Below are positions 35,721-44,231 of a stretch of DNA of 64,000 bases, in pieces. The notes beneath the pieces are model-generated. The model had not been told where the DNA came from, did not search any database, and worked only from the letters and a program-made list of their open reading frames with translations. The position numbers and the translations under genes are program-made. The first letter of the stretch is position 1. Each line of letters starts with the position of its first letter. The stretch is from Pseudobdellovibrionaceae bacterium (lineage in GTDB: Bacteria > Bdellovibrionota > Bdellovibrionia > Bdellovibrionales > UBA1609), in NCBI GenBank assembly GCA_947444305.1, contig CANEZP010000004.1:124001-188000 (forward strand). Reading direction: 5' to 3'.

Positions 35721-37421
35721 TTACATCGCCTCGGGCAGCTCTATACTCAACGTACGCAGGCCCTCTTCCAAAATGACGTGTACCATCTGGACTAAAGTCA
35801 TGCGCGCCGCTTGAATTTCGTCACTTTCGCCCAGGATCCGGCATTTGTTATAAAACTGCCCGAACCGGTGGCAAACCTCGATGAGATAGCCGGCTAAGAT
35901 GTGCGGCTTGAAATTCTCGAAGGCGTTGCGAAGGGTATCTTGGTAATTGAGCAGGCTGCGCATAAGTTCTTGTTCTTCGGGCGTAGTGAGGTCGAGCTGG
36001 AAAGTCTCGGCGACGGGTTTACCGTAACGGCGCACGAGACTCGCGCAGCGCACGCCGCAGTATTGAACGTACGGGCCGCTGTCGCCCTCGAAATCGAGCG
36101 CGCGATCCCAATCGAAATCGACGTTCTTCACCCGGTCGTTCACCAGATCGTTAAAAACGATCGCACCGATCCCAACTTGCTTAGCGACCTCATCGGGATT
36201 TGCGAGATCAGGATTTTTCTTCGCGATGATTTCTTTGACCAATTCAATCGCGCGAGAAAAAACGTCTTCCAAAAAAATGGTGTGGCCCTTGCGGGTCGAA
36301 AGTTTCGCATCCTTGAAGCGGTACATTCCGAAAGCGATATGGTGAAGCTTATTGACCCAAGGATAGCCCATCAACTCGAGCACTTTGAACACCTGGCGGA
36401 AGTGCAACGTTTGATCGACGCCGACGACGTACAGATTTAGATCGGCCTTTAGTTCGTTCATCCGGTAGAGTGCCGAAGCCAGATCCCGCGTGGCGTAGAG
36501 TGAGGCGCCGTCGGCCTTACGGATCAAACAAGGCGCCATGTCGTCGCCCAAGCGCACGATCATCGCGCCGTCGCTCTCTTCGAGCAAACCTTTTGCTTTA
36601 AGTTCTTGTTCCACCGGTTTCATGCGATCGTTGTAAAACGATTCACCGCGCACGAGATCGTGCTTTATCCCAAGCATATCCCAAATGCGCTGGTAGTCTT
36701 TAAGCGAAATTTCGACGAACATTTTCCAAAGCTTTTCGATCTCGGCGTCACCCTCTTCGAGCTTCTTGAACATTTTCGAACCTTCGGCTTCGAGTTCGGG
36801 ATTTTTCTCGGCCTCGTCGTGAAAGCGTACGTACAGCTGAAATAGAGATTCGAAGGGCTTTTCTTTAAACGGATACTCGCTGCCCCATTTTGTGTAGGCC
36901 CAAGCTAACTTTCCGAACTGTACGCCCCAGTCGCCGAGGTGATTTAAACCCGTGACCTCGTAACCTTGCGAGCGCGCTAAGTTCACCAAGCATTGCCCGA
37001 TGACCGAGGCCCGTAAATGGCCCACGTGCATGGGCTTCGCCACGTTTGGTGAAGCGAAGTCTATGACTAATTTTTTACCTTTGCCGGTCTCGGCATAGCC
37101 GACGTGTCCCCGCTTTTTTAATATCTCGGCGCTGAGCAGGTCTTGCACGAAGCGGTTTTCGAAAGTGAAATTGACGAAGCCGCTTACGGCCTGAATTTTT
37201 TCGAGCCCTGCGGGTTTACGCACCGACAACTGCGCCGCGATTTCTTGCGCGAGCACGGGCGGCGCTTTGCGGTGTTCTTTAGCCCAGGCGAACACCGGCA
37301 GCGAAAGGTGACCGTGACCGGCCTGCTTCGGGCTTTCTAGAAGTTTAAAAAGCGCGTCGGCCTGTTTATTGAGGTCGGTCGCGTAGTGGCGGCTGATAAT
37401 ATCTTTTAATAGGGGAAGCAT
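35721..37421 (-). CDS. argS: Arginyl-tRNA synthetase
   Basis: The 566-residue class I synthetase has the N-terminal Add1 domain, the HIGH-type motif in NVAKPMHVGHLRAS, LNHLGDWGVQFG, and the ArgRS-type second signature region KLSTRKGHT. A DALR anticodon-binding domain ends the protein. Length and order are normal. Confidence 0.97.
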   Translation of the reverse strand: MLPLLKDIISRHYATDLNKQADALFKLLESPKQAGHGHLSLPVFAWAKEHRKAPPVLAQEIAAQLSVRKPAGLEKIQAVSGFVNFTFENRFVQDLLSAEILKKRGHVGYAETGKGKKLVIDFASPNVAKPMHVGHLRASVIGQCLVNLARSQGYEVTGLNHLGDWGVQFGKLAWAYTKWGSEYPFKEKPFESLFQLYVRFHDEAEKNPELEAEGSKMFKKLEEGDAEIEKLWKMFVEISLKDYQRIWDMLGIKHDLVRGESFYNDRMKPVEQELKAKGLLEESDGAMIVRLGDDMAPCLIRKADGASLYATRDLASALYRMNELKADLNLYVVGVDQTLHFRQVFKVLELMGYPWVNKLHHIAFGMYRFKDAKLSTRKGHTIFLEDVFSRAIELVKEIIAKKNPDLANPDEVAKQVGIGAIVFNDLVNDRVKNVDFDWDRALDFEGDSGPYVQYCGVRCASLVRRYGKPVAETFQLDLTTPEEQELMRSLLNYQDTLRNAFENFKPHILAGYLIEVCHRFGQFYNKCRILGESDEIQAARMTLVQMVHVILEEGLRTLSIELPEAM

Positions 37422-37460
37422 GCGCCGACATTAGCACCGCGCCGGCTCAATGAAAACCAC

Positions 37461-39044
37461 TCATTTCCAAACCGAGAACGTCGCGAGCTTCTCGCGCAAT
37501 TGTTTTAAGCGGCCGAGCAAGGCCACCGAAGGGGCGGTCTTCGCGAGGGTCAAAATCTCTTTCATTTCAAACCATTGATCAAAGAGAATGTAGGCCGCTC
37601 CGTTTGAACGCTTCACGGCGTTAAGGGCGTCGAGCCCCTTGGCGCTGAACTTCTTGCCGCCGGCGGCCTCCGTAAGCTGCTTCTCCAGCAATTGGCTTAA
37701 GCGAAAAAGCTCTAACCGTTCTTTCCAGATGGCGTGCGCGTAGCTCTTGCGCAACCGTGAAACCGTTTGCTTGAACGATGCCTCCCCGACCCCGACGCTT
37801 ACTTTCGCTTCTTTCTTTAAGCTCCCCGCTTCGGCGCGAAAAATAAAACGTCCTTGCGGAAGATTCAGGCCCGTCAGATCGAGCGGTTCTTTTCGATTAC
37901 CTTTCGCACTCACCTTCATGAATTTGTAGAACGATGCGCCCTCGGCAACCTGTCCCGGCAAACCGACGATCTGCAGGTACACCGGGTACTCATCGCCGTA
38001 CGCGTCGGTGCGAAGCTCAATTTTTACTTGGTTCGCTCCCACCGTTTGCACGCTTAAAACAAGCTCGGTCGGATCAACGCTTTTCGTGGGGATCGGTTCA
38101 CTTTCGGCCGCGACGCCCGGCTCTGGCGGGACTTCGGGCGGAGGTTCGGTCGGGATTTCGGGCGCAGGCTCCGGCGCCGCGGCGACTTCATTCACCGGCG
38201 GCACGTCGGGCGCGCTCGGCACCGGTGCCGGTTCGATGATGGCCGTTTCCTGTGACGATTGTTTTTGCAAATAATGCGACAGAGTTAAAACAACCCCGCA
38301 AAGCACAAGTGCCAGCGCGATAACGACGGCCCAATCGGCCCAGGCAGAATTGCGGCGGCGGCGGGACGCGCGGCGCTTATCGGGCGCGTCGGCCATCGGT
38401 TTTCCACGCGAGGATTTTCGGCGCTCCCGTTCGGGTGGTTTATCGATGATCGCCGGTGCCATCTCGGTAAGGTCGGGCGTCTTCGCCTCGGGCGGAGGCG
38501 GCGGTGGCGGCGGCACCGCGGGAACTCCGGGCCGTTTCATCTCAACGACGTTTTTCAATGCGACCGCGGCCGGGACTTCCGGTACCTCGGGTAAAGGCGG
38601 CGCAACTTGCCGTTCGCTTCCGCGCCGCTCTTTTCGTTCACGCTCTTCCGTCAATCGCCGGTTGAAATCTTCAAGCGAACCGATGCGCCGCCATTCGCCG
38701 AAGCCGTCGCGCCATACGTAATCGTTGTACGAGATAACACCTTCGCGCAAAGATAACCGGATATCCTCGGTGCTGAACGGACCGGAAGTACCGAATTCAA
38801 ATCCTTCGTCGGACTTACGCTGCAGGCAAACCCAGGGGCGGTCGACTAATGTTTTTACGGTGGAAGTTTTGAACTCACCCTTTATGTCGGGATGCTCAAG
38901 CGCCATGCGCCAACCCGGCTCACCTTCGCGGTAAACAAGATCGAAGAGACGAATGCGACCCGCGCGAACCCGTGCTTTCATTTCATCGAGAGAGACGGGT
39001 CCGAGCGTATTGCCTTTTTCTTGATGGAAGAAATATTTTTTCAT
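37461..39044 (-). CDS. Membrane protein with two GYF_2 domains
   Basis: The 527-residue protein begins with two GYF_2/DUF4339 modules (residues about 1-50: YFFHQEKGNTLGPVSLDEM; residues about 70-125: GPFSTEDIRLSLREGVIS, YVWRDGFGEWRRI). A proline-rich linker (VPPPPPPPPEAK) leads to one membrane segment (WAVVIALALVLCGVVLTLSH, residue about 240) and an acidic proline-rich periplasmic linker, then a folded C-terminal part. GYF modules usually bind proline-rich peptides, including perhaps its own linker. It overlaps the ChaN-like gene by ATGA. Confidence 0.82.
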   Translation of the reverse strand: MKKYFFHQEKGNTLGPVSLDEMKARVRAGRIRLFDLVYREGEPGWRMALEHPDIKGEFKTSTVKTLVDRPWVCLQRKSDEGFEFGTSGPFSTEDIRLSLREGVISYNDYVWRDGFGEWRRIGSLEDFNRRLTEERERKERRGSERQVAPPLPEVPEVPAAVALKNVVEMKRPGVPAVPPPPPPPPEAKTPDLTEMAPAIIDKPPERERRKSSRGKPMADAPDKRRASRRRRNSAWADWAVVIALALVLCGVVLTLSHYLQKQSSQETAIIEPAPVPSAPDVPPVNEVAAAPEPAPEIPTEPPPEVPPEPGVAAESEPIPTKSVDPTELVLSVQTVGANQVKIELRTDAYGDEYPVYLQIVGLPGQVAEGASFYKFMKVSAKGNRKEPLDLTGLNLPQGRFIFRAEAGSLKKEAKVSVGVGEASFKQTVSRLRKSYAHAIWKERLELFRLSQLLEKQLTEAAGGKKFSAKGLDALNAVKRSNGAAYILFDQWFEMKEILTLAKTAPSVALLGRLKQLREKLATFSVWK

Positions 39045-40612
39045 TTAGGCGCCCGCGGATTCTCGATCTGGCGAATCAGATCCCAGTAAAATTTTGCGAA
39101 GTGTTTATCTTCGACATTCACTTTCAAGTAAGACATGAGTTGCCGTAAACTGATAGTCCTGGACCTGACTTTTTGGAAAAGCCGCTCGCCCAGCATGCTG
39201 CCGACGATCCGGGAAGCTTCAAGGTAAGCATCCAACTCACGCGGTTTATATCGCCTGGCGCGCAAGCGACCCGTCTGCACGTAAACGACCTCACTCAAGC
39301 GGTGATCGAGCGAAAGTAAAAGCGCGCGGCGTCCCTCGTCCTTCGGGCTGCGTGCGCTAAGCTGTAGACGAATACTTTCGAGCGTCTCGGCCTTACGCTT
39401 GGGATTAATCCATTTGCTAAAGAAAAATCCGACGGCTTCGATCCAAATCAAGGGCAGAAAGTCTTGCGGTAAATCCCAAAGCGTTCGCCGCCGGTCACTG
39501 AACGAGGCATGAACGAATTGCCCGGCCAGCGCCGAAGCGTGATTGATCGTCGCGCGCGACAGATAAAGCCACTCACGTTCGGGCAGGTAAAAGCTAAGAT
39601 CATGCTCGAGATGGTAGCGTAAAGCCTTCGCGAAGCGTTTGGGCAACGAAACCTTTAGCCGCGAAAGGGAAGTCTTCGAACTTGGGCAGTAAACTTGTAT
39701 GCGTGCTTTGTTATGAACGACCGTTTTTAAGTCGGCTTCCAATAACTCGATTAACGACGCCACGTGATCCGTGTAGTCGATCGCAAGCTCTTCTTGCAGA
39801 TCTTGATCGTAAGCGTGCTCCAGGTACATGAGATAGCTTTGCCACTTCATCCACGGCGGCGAAACCATCAAGCAAAATCTTTGGCCCGCCGACTTCATGT
39901 AATCTACGTTGCCTTCGCGTTTCTTCTGCGCGAGCTGAAAGTAAAGTTTTTCGACGTCCTGGAATAACACGGCGATTTGATCTTTGAATTGCGCCCGAAG
40001 TTTTAGCGGCAAATGTTTCGCGGCGACGTGCCACTCGCCGATGACGACGTAAATCAAACTATCGGGACTAGCCTTGGCCAAACCGCTAAGCTTGCGAGCG
40101 GTCCAGGTATCCCTGGCCGCGAGACTCCCCTGCTTGGGTAAGTTAAGGCCCTTAACTTCGAAGCCGCGATCGCGCGCTAACTCAAAGAGCGGACGGTAAT
40201 GCTCCCAGGGGAAACCCCAATTCTTTTCCCAATCACAAGCCTCAAGAAAACGGGTTTCCGAGATTTTGCCGGCTAAGAACTCCGCGGCGACGTCTTCTTT
40301 ATTGTGCGCGAGGCACTCGAGCGCCAGGATCACGCGGGGCCGGTGAACGACGTCGCGCAAAATCCGCACGTGAGCCCGTTGCGATTGCGCGTAAGCATGA
40401 AAGTCGGCCCCTAAAACAATGCGGGCCTTATTCAACGCCGTCGTCAGTTCTTTTTCGGAACAAGGTTTCCAGACCCGGTTAAAATCAACGTCCAGATTTT
40501 TTGCGTAACGTTTTAGCGCCGGCGCCATCGGTCCGAGCCGCACTTGAACTTGGGATTTAACTTCGTCAAGCAGGTTTTTGCGCGTGCGCAACCACTCATT
40601 GGGATTGATCAT
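39041..40612 (-). CDS. ChaN-like domain protein with long C-terminal part
   Basis: The ATG at 40612 gives 523 residues. Residues about 35-220 match the ChaN/Tiki-like fold: IVLGADFHAYAQSQRAHVRI, RPRVILALECLA, WGFPWEHYRPLFELARD and VVIGEWHVAAKHLP are in order. ChaN-type proteins have been tied to haem-iron uptake and the fold also includes metalloproteases; no lipobox is seen here, so this one may be cytosolic. The 300-residue C-terminal part has no name I can give. Its start is 32 bp from the divergent VKOR-DsbA gene. Confidence 0.75.
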   Translation of the reverse strand: MINPNEWLRTRKNLLDEVKSQVQVRLGPMAPALKRYAKNLDVDFNRVWKPCSEKELTTALNKARIVLGADFHAYAQSQRAHVRILRDVVHRPRVILALECLAHNKEDVAAEFLAGKISETRFLEACDWEKNWGFPWEHYRPLFELARDRGFEVKGLNLPKQGSLAARDTWTARKLSGLAKASPDSLIYVVIGEWHVAAKHLPLKLRAQFKDQIAVLFQDVEKLYFQLAQKKREGNVDYMKSAGQRFCLMVSPPWMKWQSYLMYLEHAYDQDLQEELAIDYTDHVASLIELLEADLKTVVHNKARIQVYCPSSKTSLSRLKVSLPKRFAKALRYHLEHDLSFYLPEREWLYLSRATINHASALAGQFVHASFSDRRRTLWDLPQDFLPLIWIEAVGFFFSKWINPKRKAETLESIRLQLSARSPKDEGRRALLLSLDHRLSEVVYVQTGRLRARRYKPRELDAYLEASRIVGSMLGERLFQKVRSRTISLRQLMSYLKVNVEDKHFAKFYWDLIRQIENPRAPK

Positions 40613-40644
40613 TGTTCTTAAAAGTGTATTTAATAGAATTTGTG

Positions 40645-41847
40645 ATGAAAAGAAGAATCCAACTCGCATTGATGGGTTGCGTGCTTTCCGTAAGCGCGCA
40701 TCTTTACTTAGCACTCCACTACTATCCGTTGAAATTCGGATTCGCGACGGGCCAATCGCTTTGCAATCTCAACGCAAAGTTTGATTGCGATGCCGTTTCG
40801 GCTTCGAGCTTCTCCGCCTTACTGGGCATACCGCTCGCGGCTTGGGGTGCGGTCTTTTACCTCATACTCTTCATGTTAATACTGATGAGTTGGCTCGAAT
40901 GGACGGACTATCCCGAGCGCCTTAAACGCTGGACGGTGCTCCTTGCCGGCGGTGGTTTTGCGGCGTCGGTCGTCATGGGCGGCATTTCCGTCACCATGAT
41001 GCACAACTACTGCATCGTTTGCATGGGTCTTTATGCCTTAAGTTTAATCATATTCATCGCGGTACTCGGATTACTTCGTGAACCCTTCGCGGCAGGACTG
41101 AAAAGCGACTTACCCGCCATGTGGAGTGAATCGCGCGGTCTGTTGGTTTCTATCGCGTTGATACCCGTATTGGCTTTCTTCGTGCACAAGATCTTTTCGC
41201 AAAATTTAGGTGAAGACGATATCGTTCGAAAGGTGAACGAGAGCGTTTCCGAATGGCAACGGGCTAAGAAGAACGAATTCGTCGCGAAGCCTTCGCTCGT
41301 CATGGGCCCGCCCGCCGAACAAGCCGTTATGGTCTTGTCTGAATTTGCCGATTTCCGCTGCGGCCACTGCAAACACGCCAGCTACACTTTACACGCATTT
41401 ATCAAAGCTCATCCCGACGTGCGTTTCGAATTCTATTCGTTCCCGTTGGACGGTGCTTGCAACGAAAAAATCCAAAGCTCGTCCGGTCTTTCTTGTCGCT
41501 TGGCCGCCGCCGTTTACTGCGCGGAGAAAGACGGCAAAGGCTGGCCGATGCACGACCTCATCTTCAACAAACAGGATACGATCAACGGCTTCGATAAGGC
41601 CGAACAGATCGACGGCCTGCTCGCCAACGAAGTTTCACCTATGGGTTTAAACTGGGACACCGTGCAACGTTGCATCGGTCAACCGGAAACCTCCGACGCC
41701 GTCAAAGCGCAGGCTAAGCAAGGTCATTTAGTTGAAGTCGGTGGAACGCCCACGATTTTTGCCAACGGTAAAATGCTCGGCCGCGGCCACGTGTTGCCCG
41801 TTCTTCAGGCCGTTTATGATTTGGCAAAAAAGACGCCTAAAAATTAA
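40645..41847 (+). CDS. VKOR-DsbA fusion, disulphide-forming protein
   Basis: The 400-residue protein joins a vitamin-K-epoxide-reductase domain to a DsbA-like thioredoxin. The VKOR part (residues about 1-150) has several membrane segments, the loop cysteines Cys40 and Cys48, and the quinone-side CIVC motif near residue 122. After a further membrane segment (about residues 175-190) comes the thioredoxin with CGHC near residue 238 and the cis-proline in GGTPTIF. It would catalyse and re-oxidise envelope disulphides as a DsbB-DsbA substitute. Start at 40645 is preferred over an upstream TTG. Confidence 0.9.
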   Translation: MKRRIQLALMGCVLSVSAHLYLALHYYPLKFGFATGQSLCNLNAKFDCDAVSASSFSALLGIPLAAWGAVFYLILFMLILMSWLEWTDYPERLKRWTVLLAGGGFAASVVMGGISVTMMHNYCIVCMGLYALSLIIFIAVLGLLREPFAAGLKSDLPAMWSESRGLLVSIALIPVLAFFVHKIFSQNLGEDDIVRKVNESVSEWQRAKKNEFVAKPSLVMGPPAEQAVMVLSEFADFRCGHCKHASYTLHAFIKAHPDVRFEFYSFPLDGACNEKIQSSSGLSCRLAAAVYCAEKDGKGWPMHDLIFNKQDTINGFDKAEQIDGLLANEVSPMGLNWDTVQRCIGQPETSDAVKAQAKQGHLVEVGGTPTIFANGKMLGRGHVLPVLQAVYDLAKKTPKN

Positions 41848-42427
41848 TTAAACCGACGAGCCAGGTGCTGGCTTCGTCGACGGAAGCGTCGATGACGGTT
41901 AAGAATGACGAGAACAAGCCGGCACGTACGTCGATGAACAACCACACGCCGATGATCGCCACCACCACCTGACAAGCCGCGCGCATGACCCAAACGGTTG
42001 AACGCAAATCGTTCACCTTACTCTCGCGCTCTACCTTTTCAATCTGCTTAAGATTCTGTTTAAGCTCTTCGAAGTGTTCGAGCACCTTCTCGTGAATCTC
42101 TTGCTGCTTCGCCAAGGACAAAGACGCGAGCCCGGGAAAGTTTCGTTTTACCTGGATGGCCTGGATCAAATCGCAGCAATGCTCAACGTAGCGCTCGGCA
42201 CGGACTTGAAAGGCCGGGTAAGAAGACTTGTAACCTATGTAGGTCGTAAGCTCGTCTTTGGCATTTTCGTAATTTTCGGCAACAACCGCGCCCATGACCG
42301 TCGCGCGAATCGAGTCGATCCGTTCGCCGATTTCTTTGCGATGCGACTCTTGAAGCTTACGCTTCAAATTTTCGTGCATCTCGGAGATGTGATTATGCTC
42401 GGTTAACGATACGATTTCAGCAGCCAT
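41837..42427 (-). CDS. Helical protein with C-terminal membrane segments
   Basis: The 196-residue product has a helical, charged N-terminal 140 residues (a coiled coil around EKVLEHFEELKQNLKQIEKV) and one clear membrane segment (VVVAIIGVWLFIDV) followed by a hydrophobic tail. The family is not recognised. Its 3' end overlaps the convergent VKOR-DsbA gene by 11 bp. AGACCTAGGTCT lies about 25 bp upstream of its start. Confidence 0.72.
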   Translation of the reverse strand: MAAEIVSLTEHNHISEMHENLKRKLQESHRKEIGERIDSIRATVMGAVVAENYENAKDELTTYIGYKSSYPAFQVRAERYVEHCCDLIQAIQVKRNFPGLASLSLAKQQEIHEKVLEHFEELKQNLKQIEKVERESKVNDLRSTVWVMRAACQVVVAIIGVWLFIDVRAGLFSSFLTVIDASVDEASTWLVGLINF

Positions 42428-42512
42428 AGTGATTAACTCTTCGGCCCCGAAGACCTAGGTCTAGAGTCTAGTCCTGCGTCGGTCCGGACTTTCATCCTGG
42501 AAGACCTGAATT

Positions 42513-42608
42513 TTGACAAACCTCGCCTTTTTTTGAGACAATAAAGTAGTCGAGTCCGTAGCCTTTAGGCCTACGGCCGCCGCAACGTAAGGCCAAGGCC
42601 GGCCTTAT
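42513..42608 (+). promoter_or_regulatory. Promoter and structured leader of the coiled-coil gene
   Basis: TTGACA (42513-42518) and GACAAT (42537-42542) are 18 bases apart. The leader has two hairpins: CCGTAGCCT/AGGCCTACGG (about 42557-42578, one bulge) and TAAGGCC/GGCCTTA (about 42591-42608), the second just before the GAGGAG ribosome site, so it could affect translation. Confidence 0.5.
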
Positions 42609-42621
42609 CACGAGGAGTTCC

Positions 42622-43749
42622 ATGATGGAAAAAAGCTCTTTCTACATCACCGTTCCGCCCCAGGAGAATCTTGAGTCCGCGGTTCGTAAAGTCCCCCTCC
42701 CCAACCAGCTTCCGAAGGGGATAGATTTTTCCGACATCCCGGTCGGCCAACTAAAGTCGGCAACGCTCGATAGCCTAATCAATCAAAACGAAGATTTGAT
42801 GGCACGCCTCAGCGTTTCGCTACGCCGGAACAATGAGTTTGAAGAGAAGGTTCAAAGATTCGAGGCCGAGAACGCAAGCCTACGTTCACGCTTCGAAACG
42901 ATCAAAGAGCAGTACATGCTGACTCAAGAGAAAGACCGGATTTCGACTACCCGATCGCTGCAAGTTTTCGAAGAGAACGTAAACACCAAGCGTCAGCTCG
43001 AAAAGCTCGAAAAAGTTTATTCGGAATTGTTCGTGCAGGCGCAAGCTTTTCAACAAAGAATGATCCGCCTTGAGCGTCACCAGGCTCGTTTGCGTAAAGC
43101 CGCGCGCAATCTTCAAAAGCAGAATCGCTTATTGCCCTCGTTGCAAAGTGAGCTCACGGAGCGCGCCGAAAACCAAGCCGCCGCGGCCCTCACCCACCAA
43201 CAAAGTGTTCAAAGCTACGAAGCGAAACTTGCGGGTGTCCGTCACGAAATCGAAGCGATGCGGGCGAAACTGACCGAACGCGACGGCCTTTACGCCGACA
43301 AAGTAAAACTAGAAAACCAATTGGTTAAAACCCAACGCCAGTCGGATATTCAGCGTGAGGAAGGCCAGGCGTTAAGCGAGCGTTTAGCCGGTGAAAATAC
43401 GTCGATGCGCGTGCAACTTAAAGAAGCTTTAATCGCGGCCGAAGCCGCTAAGCAAGAAGTGGCGAGGCTTAGCTCCGACTTGCCTTCGCTGAAGGCCGAA
43501 AAGCAAAACTTAACCGAGCAGGTTGAGTCGCTCCAGGCGCTCTGGTCACATAAGCAAAACGAGCTCGAAGCGAGCGAGCAAAAGATCAAAGCGCTACAGA
43601 AGTTAAACCAATCGATCAGCTTAACTCTGAATCAGCAGCGCAAGCAAATCCACGGCCTCGAACAAGAACTCGAAAAAGAGCGCTTCACGTCGGCCGAAAA
43701 GATTAAACCTATGCTCGCCGAGATTCAGCTTCTTAGAACGAAACTTTGA
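42622..43749 (+). CDS. Coiled-coil protein
   Basis: The 375-residue cytosolic protein has a short non-helical head (YITVPPQENLESAVRKVPLP) and then near-continuous heptads (residues about 60-370, for example FEAENASLRSRFETIKEQYM, YADKVKLENQLVKTQRQ). It may be another filament or scaffold protein like the one at 32469-34136. Its last 25 bases overlap the convergent STAS gene. No homology can be claimed from composition alone. Confidence 0.8.
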   Translation: MMEKSSFYITVPPQENLESAVRKVPLPNQLPKGIDFSDIPVGQLKSATLDSLINQNEDLMARLSVSLRRNNEFEEKVQRFEAENASLRSRFETIKEQYMLTQEKDRISTTRSLQVFEENVNTKRQLEKLEKVYSELFVQAQAFQQRMIRLERHQARLRKAARNLQKQNRLLPSLQSELTERAENQAAAALTHQQSVQSYEAKLAGVRHEIEAMRAKLTERDGLYADKVKLENQLVKTQRQSDIQREEGQALSERLAGENTSMRVQLKEALIAAEAAKQEVARLSSDLPSLKAEKQNLTEQVESLQALWSHKQNELEASEQKIKALQKLNQSISLTLNQQRKQIHGLEQELEKERFTSAEKIKPMLAEIQLLRTKL

Positions 43750-44063
43750 AATGCTTTTTCTTGATTGTCGAAGATGTCCTGGGCTTCAAAACCGCTGGCT
43801 TCAAAAAGCCGGCGGAATTCGACGCCGACGCCGCAGAATTTGATTCCCGGCTGCGAGTTCTTTCTCATGTCTTCCAGCGTGCTGACGAAATCGGTAAGCC
43901 CTAACGAACCGACGAAGTTAAGATCTCTTAAATCAAAAACGACTTTTTCACTGAGAAGTTTTTCGAGGCAGGTACGGCGAAACGGCGCCTGCATCTCAAA
44001 ATCTAATTTTCCTTTTAATTCTACGATCAATACCTGACCACGCTTCGCGAACTTGGCTTCCAT
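43725..44063 (-). CDS. STAS-domain anti-anti-sigma-factor-like protein
   Basis: The ATG at 44063 gives 112 residues with GGGAG five bases upstream; a GTG at 44075 is the alternative. The single STAS domain shows VLIVELKGKLDFEMQAPF and NFVGSLGLTDFV, where the serine of GSLG sits at the usual phosphorylation position. No partner kinase or sigma factor is adjacent. The 3' end is antisense to the end of the coiled-coil gene over 25 bp. Confidence 0.85.
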   Translation of the reverse strand: MEAKFAKRGQVLIVELKGKLDFEMQAPFRRTCLEKLLSEKVVFDLRDLNFVGSLGLTDFVSTLEDMRKNSQPGIKFCGVGVEFRRLFEASGFEAQDIFDNQEKAFQSFVLRS

Positions 44064-44231
44064 CTCATCTCCCACTTTTAGCTGCTTTGGCTATATTTAG
44101 TGTAAGCGCAGGTGGGTTATTTTGTGCACGCGACGGAAGTCCGGAGTTGAGAGTTTAGATTTCCTCACCTAGGATAAATCATTCAGTAAGCTAACCGAGC
44201 GTAGAAAAACTAAACCTTAGGCTTAAGCATC

